DNA of 64,000 nucleotides from Gnetum montanum (taxonomy: Eukaryota > Streptophyta > Gnetopsida > Gnetales > Gnetaceae), in the NCBI GenBank assembly GCA_015680685.1, contig MNCI01003927.1, forward strand, positions 509,116 to 573,115, read 5' to 3'. Both the position numbers and the translations under genes were made by a program. Positions 1 through 10,729 of this stretch are shown here, one piece after another (position 1 is the first letter of the stretch; the number at the start of each line of letters is the position of its first letter). The notes beneath the pieces are model-generated. The model worked only from the letters and a program-made list of their open reading frames with translations, made no database searches and had not been told where the DNA came from.

Positions 1-454
1 CTGGTGGATGCGAGGTGTATACGCTGGCGGATGCAGGCGTATACGCTGGGTATATACGTCGAAGGATGGCCACTTGCTTCAATTCTTGCTCTTTGGTGTT
101 ATCTNGTATACGTCGAAGGATGGCCACTTGCTTCAATTCTTGCTCTTTGGTGTTATCTTTATGCCATCATTGGAGATTTTGTCGTCGAGCGCATGCATCT
201 GTGGTGCCTGGGCATACATGCTGGAGTGCTGGGCGTATACGTTGTAGGTGTGAACTTGGGCGTATACGTCGGGTGTATATGCTGGCACAATATACTTAGT
301 AAAAAAACAAGCATTTCAAGTCCCAACACTGCCACGTATGACTTCTCATGTAGCCGAGGTCGTCCGTGAGTCTCAGGGTCCTTCTTGGTGCTGGGCAAGT
401 ACTAAGCTCCGAATTTTGTGGTGTTTCAATACCCTTTTCATACCCACCCACCAA
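1..454. repeat. GTATAC-palindrome-rich segment, unclassified
   Basis: About seven copies of GTATAC or near-variants (GTATATAC, GTGTATATG), usually followed by GCTGG or GTCGG, occur in the first 300 bases. Short clustered palindromes of this sort also lie at the U3 ends of LTRs elsewhere in the window, so this may be the U3 end of another LTR of the same family. The expected TCATCA end plus polypurine tract is not visible, so the assignment is weak. Bases 301-454 show nothing I recognise. Small ORFs here are not convincing. Confidence 0.35.
53..158 (+). other. 52-bp exact duplication around a single N (assembly join)
   Basis: Bases 53-104 and 107-158 are identical, and the single N at 105 plus base 106 lie between them. 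This is the signature of two contig ends that overlap but were joined with an N instead of merged. A true tandem duplication is possible but less likely. Confidence 0.75.
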
Positions 455-835
455 TTCGTTAACAATTTTATTAGAGAAAGAGACTGTACAGTTCCAGGCC
501 AAGGGAAGCCATAGGATTTTATGGATGCATGAACGACGTGGACTCATTGCTTGTTTAATCAAAAGAACCATACCTTAATATCAATATCATATTTCAAAGG
601 TAAAACCCAAACATTAGCAATCAATATGGTATTATTCATGCCACCATCATGAACACTTATTGGGTGATGAACAAAATAAAGTAATCACACAAAAAAATTG
701 TAAACATATGAACAATGATGTAAAAAAAACAAGAAAGATTAAAGAAATATTCAAAAAAAAATGTGCAAAACAAAAACATGTAAAAATTTTTTTGGAAAGA
801 ACTGAGGACCTTCAATAGTTAGTAGAGGTGGCCAT

Positions 836-851
836 CTCTCCCATGACTAAG
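836..851 (-). other. Internal PPT-like motif of element A
   Basis: On the minus strand the sequence is CTTAGTCATGGGAGAG, just after the end of pol. It matches the true polypurine tracts next to the 3' LTRs of C and D (TTAGTCATGGGGG) and internal motifs in B, C and D. It could serve as a second plus-strand priming site or be the relic of an older element end. Confidence 0.5.
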
Positions 852-889
852 TTGGAAGAAGGAGATACAAAATAATGAGCAAGGTTGCC

Positions 890-2060
890 CACCTACAGAG
901 GTAGCATGTGTTTTGGCTGTCATAAACTCATGGAAAGGTTTTTTTTGTTGCATGTTGACTAACGTTCTCCTATTTGGGCTCTCAGGTTTATGTATGCATG
1001 GCCCTTGAAGGAAAATTTGCATAGATAATATAAGGTCCTTCCCACAGTGTTTGAAATTTGGTACGTTGTGACACATGTGTGGGGTTCCACTAGAGAACTT
1101 TATCTCCTGGCTGATACTTAACTTTCCTAATTTTCAAGTCATGACGTTTATTAAATGCCTTTTTCAATTCATTATATGATAGGGCAACTCGTTAGTTCTC
1201 ATCTAGCAAGTTAAAGAGTCATCAACGTTTTTTTTTTTTTTTTGCTACATCAAGGTCAAGATTGAGCTCACATGCTGTGGATAGTGTACATAGCTTAGTT
1301 TGGATAGGGAGCATTGGAAATTTTCCATACACTAACTCGTAGGGAGAGTAGCCTACAAGAAGTTTTCATGTGGAGCAATATGCCCAAAGAGCATCATTCA
1401 TTTTAGTGCTCTACTCTCGCCTATACTTGCTAATGGTTCTAGTTAGTATCTTAGTAATCTCCTTGTTGGTAACCTCAACTTGACCATTCACTTGGGGGTG
1501 GTATGGTGTAGTGAATTTATGCTCAACTCATAAGCATTACATTAACTTCCGAAACGTTGCACCTATGAAGTGTGTACCATTTTCTGAAATAAGTGCACAG
1601 AGCATACCAAACCTATTGATGACTTGTTGTTGAACAAATCATGCAGCTATAGATGATGTGTAATGTTTAATGGTAGCTTGTTTAGTCCATTTTGTTAAGT
1701 AGTCTATGAAAAATATGATGTAAGATTTTCCATTGGACATTGGTGTAATGGGCCCCATAAAATCAATTCCTCAAATGTCGAAGGGTTCTAATGGTTGAAT
1801 CCATTGTTGTGGCCCCTCCATTGTAGCAGTCATTCCCCCATCACGTTGATAGTGCTCACAAGATTGGATGAATTGATGGGCATCCTGTAACAAGGTAGGT
1901 CAATAATACCCTACAAGCAAGATATTGATGACCATTCATCTCCCAACATAATGATCCCCACAAGGGCCTTCATGAACATCTTGGAGAACTCTCAGTTGAT
2001 CTATATTGAGAACACACCATCAAACCAAGCCATCGGGACATACTTTGTAAATTTGTTCAT
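890..2060 (-). pseudogene. Element A integrase, degenerate
   Basis: On the minus strand I can read a retroviral-type integrase core: GIDFMGP (first acidic residue), then SENGTHF and HPQVNGQVEVTNKEI (catalytic Glu), followed by LLVGYSPYELVYGK and a C-terminal YQPGDKVL segment. The integrase joins retrotransposon cDNA to target DNA. In the second catalytic box the usual Asp is Glu (SENGTHF, normally a DNG or DGG triad), which should abolish activity. Several in-frame stops are present. No chromodomain follows; the frame runs out near the internal PPT-like motif at 836-851. Confidence 0.75.
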
Positions 2061-3487
2061 TGATCTCTACATTCTTAGTGCCTTTGTGGTCGATCATCGT
2101 TAAATCGAACTCTTGTAGGATTACAAGCCATCATATAATACAGGGGCTTACCATTGGCTTATTCATGAGGAATTGGATTGCACTATGATCTATGTGTATG
2201 AATACTTCGTATCCTAATACATAGTGTCTAAACTTTTTTAGTGCAAACACTACAACCATTAATTCCTTTTCTGTAGAGTGTAGTTAAGTTGTGCACCAGC
2301 GATACTTTTACTTGCACAGTGGATGTAATAAGGACATTTCTGGTCATCTAACTATGTAAGTATGGCTCCTAAGGCATAGTTGGACACGTCAATCATGACA
2401 TGGAATGGTTTGAACTAGTCAGGAGCTTGTAGAATGGGTGTTTCTACTAGCTTCTATTTTAAAGTTTGGAAAGCTAATTCACATTCCTTGTTCCACTCGA
2501 AGGGTATGTCCTTTTTTGTTAGTTCTACCAATGGTTTGGAAATCTTTGAAAAGTTCTCTATGAATCTCCTATAGTAGAGAGTGTGTCCAAGGAATGACCA
2601 AATGTCTTTAACAGTTTCTAGTTAATGGGAAATTCCTTGGATGACTTTGATTTTCTCAAGGTCTACCTCTATCCCTGTACATGAGATTTTATGTCCAAGT
2701 ACTACACCTACTTGGACCATCAAATGGCTTTTTTGCCAATTGAGCATCAAATTAGTTTCTACACATCTTTTCAACACTTGCTCTAACTAGTCCAAGGCTT
2801 GATCAAAGTTCACTCCATAAGTAGAGAAGTCATCCATAAAGACTTTCGTACCATGTCCTATCTATTTTTGGAATATTCTTAGAACTACGCGTTGAAATGT
2901 TGCAGGGGCATTGCAGAAGCCAAACAACATTTGTTTGTATGCAAACGTTCCCCAAGAACTAGTGAACGTAGTTTTGGCTTAGTCTTCTAGGGCTATTTGT
3001 ATTTGGTTGTATCCGCTATATCCATCCAAAAACTATAATAGCGATGCCCTGCAATTGTGTCTAAGACTTGGTCAAGAAATGGCAACAAAAAGTGATCCTT
3101 AAATGTTACCATGTTTAGTAGCTTAAAATCTATGCACACCCTCCATTTGCCTCCCTTTTTTGGCATGATTACTAAGGGGCTAACCCATTCACTATCAATA
3201 ATGGGGTATATGAACCTAGCCTTTAAAAGCTATTCAATTTCTTCTTTTACTACTTGCTTCAACTTTGGGTTCAATTTCCTCTATGGTTGTTTCCAAGGCT
3301 TCATGGAGGAGTCAGTGTAAATCCTATGCTGGCATATCCTAGGATCTATTCTAGTTAATTTTGGATATGACCAGGCGAAGGCTTTTGACCACTTGTTTAT
3401 TACCTTTAGCAGACTCTCTTTTTGTTGCAGAGTAAATTTTGTGTTGATGATTATTGGTTTTTCATTCTTAAGAAATGTGTACTCCAT
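2061..3487 (-). pseudogene. Element A reverse transcriptase and RNase H, degenerate
   Basis: The N-terminal linker contains WSKAFAWSYPKL and DPRICQHRIY (3281-3487), a typical Ty3/gypsy approach to RT. RT proper shows FLDGYSGYNQIQI, then FTSSWGTFAYKQM and FGFCNAPATFQR. The catalytic FMDD box lies at 2829-2840. RNase H follows with STEKELMVVVFALKKFRHY and the HIDHSAI segment. The enzyme would copy element RNA into DNA and remove the RNA strand. The active-site aspartates of RT are intact, but stops break the frame, including a TGA in the RNase H region where relatives have Arg (a CGA-to-TGA type change). Confidence 0.8.
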
Positions 3488-3762
3488 ACCGGTGGGTAAT
3501 GGTTTAGCTCTAGTAACTCCTATTTAAATTTCTTAGGAATTTTCAACTTGCCCCAGTTGATGTTTTCGAGGTTAGGACTTGGAAGTTGGCAATGGACTTG
3601 CTCTAATGGATCTATGCTATCTATGTAACCACAAGTCAAACCCTTAGTTAGTTCCATGCATATAAGTGAGCTTCTTTCTTGATTAGCTATCAGTGACTAG
3701 GTATCTTCTTGTCATGTGATTACTGCATACAAACACCTTTGTATATTGATCACTTGTGCACA

Positions 3763-4140
3763 CTAATTGCATGAAGACAATGTTAAACTTTGCACAACCC
3801 ATGATCTCTGCACGTAATTACACCCTGTGTCATTGTATGCAACACATGGAACTTTCTTCTTCTTGATCTTTTCAAAAGTATTTTCCTTAGATATTTCTAA
3901 GGAAAGATCGTCGATTCCTAGGCACATATCAATAGTGCTTAGCCATGTCCTTTCCATTATGATTGGGAAGTTCCCCTTACTATTGTTCACTTGAATCACT
4001 AGGAAGTCAACTGGATACGACCATCCATAAATAGTGGTAACAATGTCCTCCACTAATCCCAAGGAAATAGTGATGGATTAGTCAGCCAACTCTAAAACAT
4101 TGTTACTTTTTTTTAATGGAGGCGGGTTCTAGGCCTTGTA
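3763..4140 (-). pseudogene. Element A aspartic protease region, degenerate
   Basis: The readable part (3763-4062) runs from GLVEDIVTTIYGWSYPVDF through IMERTWLSTIDMCLGI. It matches the protease of element B at 18571-18993, residue for residue in many places. This family places a conserved VEDI...PVDF and LGR-like segment after the active-site DSG/DTG box. In A the active-site box lies upstream in damaged sequence and is not readable. The role would be to process the gag-pol polyprotein. Confidence 0.65.
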
Positions 4141-4275
4141 CATTTCTTGGGATTTTAGGTTGACACTATAACCTAAATCCAAAAGAGCTTTTCATGGCTC
4201 ATTCCTAGCAATTTGTAGATATATTAGGGGACTCCCAGGATCAGAGAATTTCCTAGGAAGGTGGCCTGCTTTAAT

Positions 4276-6840
4276 TCAATTAGTAATAGCATGTGTTAAC
4301 ATGACCGTATGTGTTGAATGTGGTGTTAGATTTGAAGGGGATTCTGAAGTTTCATTTGATATGGAGACGTCCAAAGACTCAGCTGCTTGTGGTTGCAAAG
4401 GCTTGGTTGGGCTGTTGGTTCTGATAAAAGGTCTTTTCTTCATATGGTTGTTAAAACAAATAGTAGGTTGAGGATTAACAACCTTTGTGGCATTGCATTG
4501 TTGTGGCTGAGCAGGGAGTTCACCCTGCATTGCTGGAGTAGGTGGTAATGGAGCTATTGGTGGGAGAGATGTGGCAAGATTTGAAGGATGGTACACTTGT
4601 GGAATATCGCCGCTAGGAGAGGGAGTCCTATAGTACTCATGGGCTTGGTTGTAATGTTGAGAAGTAATGTGACCAACAGAGTCACATGGAGAGATTGGAT
4701 GTTGCACATAATATCTATATGGGTCAAGTTGCCAGTAAGGATATTGTTGCCTTGGTGGTGGCATTCCCCATGATTGTGGGTGCTGCCACTGTTGATGTTG
4801 CTTAATCGGTTGTGGTGGAGTTCCACTTGGATAATACATTATAGGTTGCTGGAACTACCTTGGGTTACCTTGGGGATAAGGTAATCATCAGGATGTATGT
4901 CATTTGTTTAATCATGGATTAAGTGCATACACCCTAGACTCATGCAAATGTGAGATCATAGGGCAACATCCCTTAGGATGGTCATATTGACATATCTCAC
5001 ATCCACTATCATCGTCTGTATCTAACTCCACAACCTCTTCAATAATAGAAAATTTACCCTTACCCTTGTTACGTGCATTTTCTGCTTCGCTCTTTTTTCT
5101 TTTGTCACGATCACTACCTTGCTCTCTAGACTCCTCTACTATTTTGAGAACAGTTTGAAACCTACTATCCAGGGAGTCCCACATTTGGTCTACCTTTTCC
5201 GATACTTCTGATGTTAACTTTTGAATAGGCAAGGTTTTCCTATTCACCATCTCTTTGAGTTGTGACTCTTCCTCATCCTCACAAAATCTTACTCCTTTCT
5301 TCCGGAGGGAAGGATCTCAGTTATATTCTTCCATACTTTCTCTCTTTCATAGCTTACCTTCTTCCTTAGCAACTTGCTCGAGTAGTCTATGAATTTGATG
5401 GAACCTAAGCTCAGATAACCTTCCTTGGGCATAAGTCCCAAGGGTTCTTTTCATTTCATGCCTAAGCCCATCTACAAGATGGCATAACTGATTCTGCTAC
5501 GAATAATCATGGCCAGGAAAATGATGTAATAGTGCATAATAGTGGCCCATGGCAACATCCAAGGGTTCATGACTTCCTTGTTTCCATTCTTGAATTTGCT
5601 TTCATAGGTTAGACACCTAGGAGTACATTTGGTACTTATCATTGAACAATTCTAACATAGTAGTCCACCTATGAATGGATTTTGGTTCTATGGACCAGTA
5701 TCAACTTTTAGCTTCTTTTACTAGTGTCCATGGGAACAACTTAAGTTTTTGCCACTTGTTCTCTATGTTTTGTAAGACACATGCATCATAAAATGCTTGT
5801 AAGTGATTTTGAGGATTAGCATTATATCCCCCTTCAAATCATAGGATGTTATTCATATCTAACCTCTTGATCCTACTATCTCTTTGGTGCCTTGTTGGAA
5901 CTCTCACAGCCTCAGTTATTTCTAGCATGCTTCGAGTAGCATGTAGGGGTTCATCATGATCATCTCATTTGTGGCATCTATGATGCCTATGCTATTCTCT
6001 ACTCACCCTTCTTCTATATCGTGATTCCCTAGAGTGCCCTCGTCCTTTGTCTTGGTTGTTTCGTCTATGACTTCCACTTTGCTTGCCCCTATCCTCATGA
6101 TCTTTTTCTCTATGGCTACATTCGGACACTAAAGAAGAGGGTGAAGGAGATAATGAAGGTGAAGAAGAAGGATATTTTCCACCATGACGGTGTCTACTAC
6201 CTTCTCTTCAATGGTCTCTGCCTTGATCGTAATTGTGGTCAGAATGCCCACCTTTGTCAGGTTTCCTTATTTCTTTTTTGGACACTTTGTGTCTATTGGT
6301 ATCAACACCTGGGTTATGAATAGTAGAATGAAGGTTTTGATACACACCCCCTTGGCAAAAGTCAAGGGGAGGAACATTGTTATGTGGACGACTACTTGAG
6401 GTAGGTTCATCACCTTCAATTTTTCTTAAAACGTGGGGGGCATCCTTGGACCATTTTTCCTTCAAAGACTTATGGTGTCTCTCCTATTGCAAGCCCCTTT
6501 GACGTTGCGACTCTATGGGACGATAGCCTCTTGAATCATAGTCCTGCACAACGTATTCTACGTGTAAGTGTTACATGCCTATTCGTGTAAAAGCACGAAG
6601 AAGCATACTTGAGACTAAAAGATCGGGAGATAACACTATGTTACCTTCTAAGTCATGCCAACCCATTTGTTCATCTTGATGGAGAATAAAGGTGAAGTCG
6701 AGTACATATTCATTGGGATGAATATATACCACACGAAAATGTTGAGGGATTGGTGGATCAATGTCATGTGTATTATGCCACTAATTGCTTCTTGTGTTAG
6801 TCCTAGGCAGTGAAGTGCTTTTGTGCGAAGAAGAAGATAT
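4276..6840 (-). pseudogene. Element A gag, degenerate
   Basis: Homologous along its length to gag of element B. The start codon of B (ATG at 21563-21565) corresponds to ATA at 6838-6840, so the start is lost. Recognisable parts are a Ser/His-rich N-terminal tail, a gag core near 5250-5700, a long helical segment (4912-5250, VNRKTLPIQKLTSEVSEKV), a zinc-knuckle-like CEICQYDHPKGC (Cys-x2-Cys-x3-His-x3-Cys) and a Pro/Gln/Tyr-rich tail (4276-4839). Gag would form the virus-like particle and bind element RNA. The knuckle spacing differs from the usual CX2CX4HX4C. Stops and frameshifts break the ORF. Confidence 0.7.
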
Positions 6841-6952
6841 TTTTTCTTGTTTAGTGTGCAATGTACTATTGTCTTTTCCTTAACCAACCCTAAGGGTTCA
6901 TTCCAATGATGTGAATGATTTCTTAAGTTCTACTTAGCACACAAACAACTAA

Positions 6953-6971
6953 GTCCCCGGCAACGGTGCCA
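6953..6971 (-). other. Primer binding site of element A (tRNA-Asp type)
   Basis: The plus strand reads GTCCCCGGCAACGGTGCCA, close to the 3' end of plant tRNA-Asp(GUC). On the minus strand it therefore forms a primer binding site one base inside the 5' LTR. The tRNA identity is from memory and would need a tRNA alignment. Confidence 0.75.
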
Positions 6972-6972
6972 A

Positions 6973-7815
6973 TGATGAGCGGTGAGGTACCCCTACACTC
7001 AACCATAAGAATACAAACATTTCACGCATGATCCAATCGAACTCCAAAGACTAAGTGCCTATGTGCCTTTGTCAAACAATAACGAAATAAGTTGGTTAAT
7101 CGTTGTCTTCCCAAACTTACTTGTATGTCACAGTTATATGGTTAAGTAAACTTGAAGCATATGATTTTTATAGCTTTTATGTGTTTTATATCCTACGCTA
7201 GTAAGGAGGGGGAAAGAGATAACTAAGTAACTAATGTAATTTAACTACTCATTAATTAAGTTTTAATTACTTCTAACACAAGTATCCGTTCCCACTTGCT
7301 GTACACATCCTAAACCAGTGCAATGCTGCTAGGATTATCAAACACTAATCGTTACTGGTTACCAAGCGCTACATGCATGCTCAAAGCAATTGTACTAAGT
7401 GTATTTAACAAAGAGAGTTGTAGGGTGAGAGAACTCATTAATCAACTAGGAAAGCATAAAATAAAAATTAACGCTAATTAGTCTAGTCTGAAAATGCTGC
7501 AAGGTTTATTATAAAGTTTGTTTTATTGCTGTACACAAAGTGTGCTCAGTACACAATGCTCGAATCGTTCACTCTATGACTCCTACTGCGGGCATCCAGA
7601 AATAATGGCAAGAGAATCGTTCACTCTATGACTCCTACTGCAGGCATGTAGAAATAATTTTAACTCTAGAGGGAAAAAATGGCAAGAGTTTGGTAAGGGT
7701 CTAACTGTCTAATGTGAAAACCAAGGGTGCCGCCTCTTATTTATAGGCGAAGAGACAGGCCCCGAAACCAAGGGTGACAAGCCCCAATATCGGGTATCCC
7801 ACATCGCATGGTTGG
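6973..7815 (-). repeat. 5' LTR of element A, U3 end lost
   Basis: Begins TGATGAGCGGTGAGGTACCC next to the primer binding site, like the other six LTRs of this family. A promoter-like CTATAAATAAG on the minus strand lies at 7736-7746. Beyond it, GATATC-type motifs occur near 7786-7815, and then similarity to sister LTRs stops without the expected TCATCA end. The outer limit is therefore approximate. Confidence 0.7.
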
Positions 7816-7875
7816 ACTCGATATCACTGTCAGACGAGGAAACAAATACTTGGTCCTATGAGGATCACAGATTTT

Positions 7876-8131
7876 TCATGGCAGCCAACAACAAACCTCG
7901 ATGCCACGCATAATACTTGGGTAATTATTAAAATGGTCTGCGTAACCAAAGAAGCTAACAAGTGTTGCAAGACTTAAACCAGGATTGTTCCATTCACTAT
8001 ACCATAGGGTCCATAATTATGGAGATCAGTATCGAAGATCAAGGAAGTTATCACTGAACTGCCCAGGAAGATCCCGCCATAGGATCCTCTTATGCCTATC
8101 AAAATCTCTTGGTGTTCCAAAATATTTTTAC
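7876..8131 (-). pseudogene. Jacalin-like lectin domain, 3' exon, frameshifted
   Basis: On the minus strand an exon-like stretch starts after a splice-acceptor-like TTTACAG (about 8132-8138) and ends at TGA 7876-7878. It reads EILIGIRGSYGG, VITSLIFDTD, YGPYGIVNGT, then after a one-base frame change LVSFFGYAD and IMRGIEVCC. This is the order of conserved blocks in the C-terminal half of the mannose-binding jacalin beta-prism domain (TGxxG, SLTF, YGPYG, GFxGR, IGVY). The usual GFFGRSG block is altered. I did not find the N-terminal half. Copia element F lies upstream in the presumed intron. It is probably a dead gene fragment, but an undetected live gene is possible. Confidence 0.55.
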
Positions 8132-8666
8132 CTGTAAATTAAGCTTATGAATCAGTATTTAAAAGCACAGGATTTGATATCATATAGTTGTAACAAATCA
8201 GCTCATCCTCCTCCCAGATCTGTAATAAATCAATGAATGAAGGCCCCAGGCCTAGGAAAAAAATTTGTATTGTATAGATAGCACTCATCCCTGGAAATCC
8301 AAAACAAAACTTAATTCCTATGCACCAAAAATAGATTTAAAACAAAAAAAAAATTTCTGTAATATTATATTTTTGACTAAAATTTTGATGATCAACTGAA
8401 TGATTCTAACTCTCACGGGAAAATCCCATGTACTTAGCAAGCACACGCCTTAAGCACTCAGCCAAAGCTACTCATACTAATTTCCATGACCACGACCACA
8501 AAGTACCATAATTATTTTGGGCAATTTAAAATGTTCCAACTTCCTTATGTAATATGAAAGCTAACATGTGCATCGGGCAGCATAATAACCTAAAATGTAT
8601 TTTGATTTAGCTGAAATTGAATCCGTACGGAGACCTCTAAATCTATTGGACAGAAATATATAGGGT
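8132..8666. other. No gene seen; intron-like AT-rich sequence
   Basis: Lies between the jacalin-like exon and the copia insertion. No LTR, domain or repeat is recognised. It may be intron sequence of the lectin gene, but nothing independent supports that. Confidence 0.3.
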
Positions 8667-8671
8667 ACAGT

Positions 8672-9173
8672 TGTAACAATGTGATAGCTTTGGACAGCAA
8701 CATGATAGTTTTCATTTCTATCCATTGACAGCTTACGTTGCTATCCTTGGCAAGCAACGTGTGGAAACGATTGTCATCGATTGCAACATATGGTGACAAC
8801 TCGTTGCAATCCATCTATTGAAATCTATTCATTGTTATCTTGTAATGGTCTCATATTTTTCTAATAAATGGTAACTGATTCCGAGGCCTTTTGGATTCTT
8901 GATGGGAGAATAAGGCACAGGGAATCAATTGCAGCGTAGCAGTTCAGGTCCCTTTCACAGTTGCTTATAGTCTGCATACACCATCACCGTAGAGCGCCCG
9001 TGTGAAAGAAGAACCAGAACATTCATCAATGGCATCAATGGCTGGAGGTCAGTTCAATCTGTTTTTCAAATTGTTTTGTGCATTTTTGTTTCATGCACAT
9101 TTGTAGATTAAGAGATCTGTTTTTACTTGCTTCTGCTTGTGCAATCCGTTTTGATGCACGTAGATTTCTTACT
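8672..9173 (+). repeat. 5' LTR of copia element F
   Basis: Aligns end to end with 15079-15586. The last base is T where the 3' LTR has A, so the terminal CA is mutated here. It lacks the 6-bp GATGTT present in the 3' copy near position 15560. Confidence 0.92.
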
Positions 9174-9175
9174 TC

Positions 9176-9187
9176 TGGTATCGGAGC
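9176..9187 (+). other. Primer binding site of element F (tRNA-iMet type)
   Basis: TGGTATCGGAGC lies two bases after the 5' LTR. It differs at one base from the standard copia site complementary to initiator tRNA-Met (TGGTATCAGAGC). Confidence 0.85.
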
Positions 9188-10347
9188 AATCAAGATCTCT
9201 ACCTTGATGCTTTGTTTTGGTTTTCTGGATTTTGCTTTGTTTGCGTTTCTGCTGTTCGACTCCGTTTCTTTATCGTTGCTTGAAACCCTACCACGAGAGC
9301 CGCTTCCAGTTCCAGTGTCCGTTTTGCGTATTTTCTTTTCGATTGCGGAACTCTTGCCCCTACGCTCTGGTCTGCAGATTTGGCCTCAGAATCTTTAAGG
9401 TTGCAGAGCTGAGGTTATTATTATTTTTTTTATTGCTCGTCTGGGCGTGTTTCTCGAACTAGTCATGGCGCGGCTTTAAAGAGGAATCGGTAGCGCCTGT
9501 TTAGCTGCTGCGCAAGAGTGTTTTTCCTGTAAAGGGTAGTTTCAGAAATGGCGGGTGGATCCAGTGGACAAGTAATTTAAGGCTACGTTTTGGGGATATA
9601 TCTGTCCTGAATTCTTGGCTGGTTGAGATTGGGATTTGGTTTTTCATGTGATTATTTGGCCATATTTTCCGAGGTTCATACCGATAAGTGATGCCTTGGT
9701 ATTTTTCTTTAAATTCTGGTTTCTACAGAAACTGTACATATTTTATTCTACAATTTGCGGCAATTGTTCGCGGATGCTATAAGATCCGCTTAAGGTTGAA
9801 CTTGCTGCTGTGTCTTTTAACCTGCTGAGATTTTAAATCGCTTATTTTGGACCTGGGGAATGGATTGTTACATTTAATTTATTCCGTTTCACACGTAAAC
9901 TATTTATCATGTTGAATGTTGGCCTTTGAAATATTTAATTTGCTCACATGGGTGAGTAATTTTGGCATGGAATGGCGATTATGGACTCATGTTTTGGTGT
10001 TTTTCAAGCAAGAAATGACTGTAGGTTTCTTCATGCTTGCTTAGAATTTAATTGTATTTTGTCAATATTGATTTTGATGCATGATGTAATCGTATGTATA
10101 ACAAGAAAGAAAATTTTTGCATCATTTACTAGTGATCCTTATAATTTGTATAGTCATAGAGTGGCCACAGCATCCATGATTATACAAAATTATAAATTGA
10201 GAGTTTTGGATCACATAAGTAATTGTGATTAATCACATGTAATATAATAGACTTTATCCCACAGGAATTTCTATTATATTTAATGTGGTCAATCAGGATG
10301 AAATGTTGAATTATTTTTCTTAATTTGCCCACAGGGATTAAGAAAAG

Positions 10348-10702
10348 NNNNNNNNNNNNNNNNNNNNNNNNNNNNNNNNNNNNNNNNNNNNNNNNNNNNN
10401 NNNNNNNNNNNNNNNNNNNNNNNNNNNNNNNNNNNNNNNNNNNNNNNNNNNNNNNNNNNNNNNNNNNNNNNNNNNNNNNNNNNNNNNNNNNNNNNNNNNN
10501 NNNNNNNNNNNNNNNNNNNNNNNNNNNNNNNNNNNNNNNNNNNNNNNNNNNNNNNNNNNNNNNNNNNNNNNNNNNNNNNNNNNNNNNNNNNNNNNNNNNN
10601 NNNNNNNNNNNNNNNNNNNNNNNNNNNNNNNNNNNNNNNNNNNNNNNNNNNNNNNNNNNNNNNNNNNNNNNNNNNNNNNNNNNNNNNNNNNNNNNNNNNN
10701 NN
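10348..10702. other. Assembly gap (355 N) in the leader of element F
   Basis: A run of N between the primer binding site and the gag start. ORFs predicted across it are artefacts. Confidence 0.99.
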
Positions 10703-10729
10703 TGACATAAGCATGTTTATTTTGCAGCT

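Larger units (their letters stand above)
455..7815 (-). mobile_element. Element A: Ty3/gypsy LTR retrotransposon (Athila/Tat-type), decayed
   Basis: Read on the minus strand, the order is 5' LTR (from about 7815 down to 6973), primer binding site, gag, protease, RT, RNase H, integrase, and a T-rich 3' non-coding tail. The tail matches that of element B (17815-18235) over about 400 bp. The protease and RT wording is of the Athila/Tat type rather than the chromovirus type, and I see no chromodomain. Many in-frame stops and frameshifts make it non-functional. The 3' LTR is not found and may lie left of the window. The outer end of the 5' LTR is also lost, so no target duplication can be tested. 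It is the only member of its family here that keeps a pol region. Confidence 0.8.

Noticed and set aside
9078-9462. ORFs of 106 and 81 codons at the LTR/leader border of copia F
   Set aside because: They cross the 5' LTR end and primer binding site; no motif; typical leader shadows.
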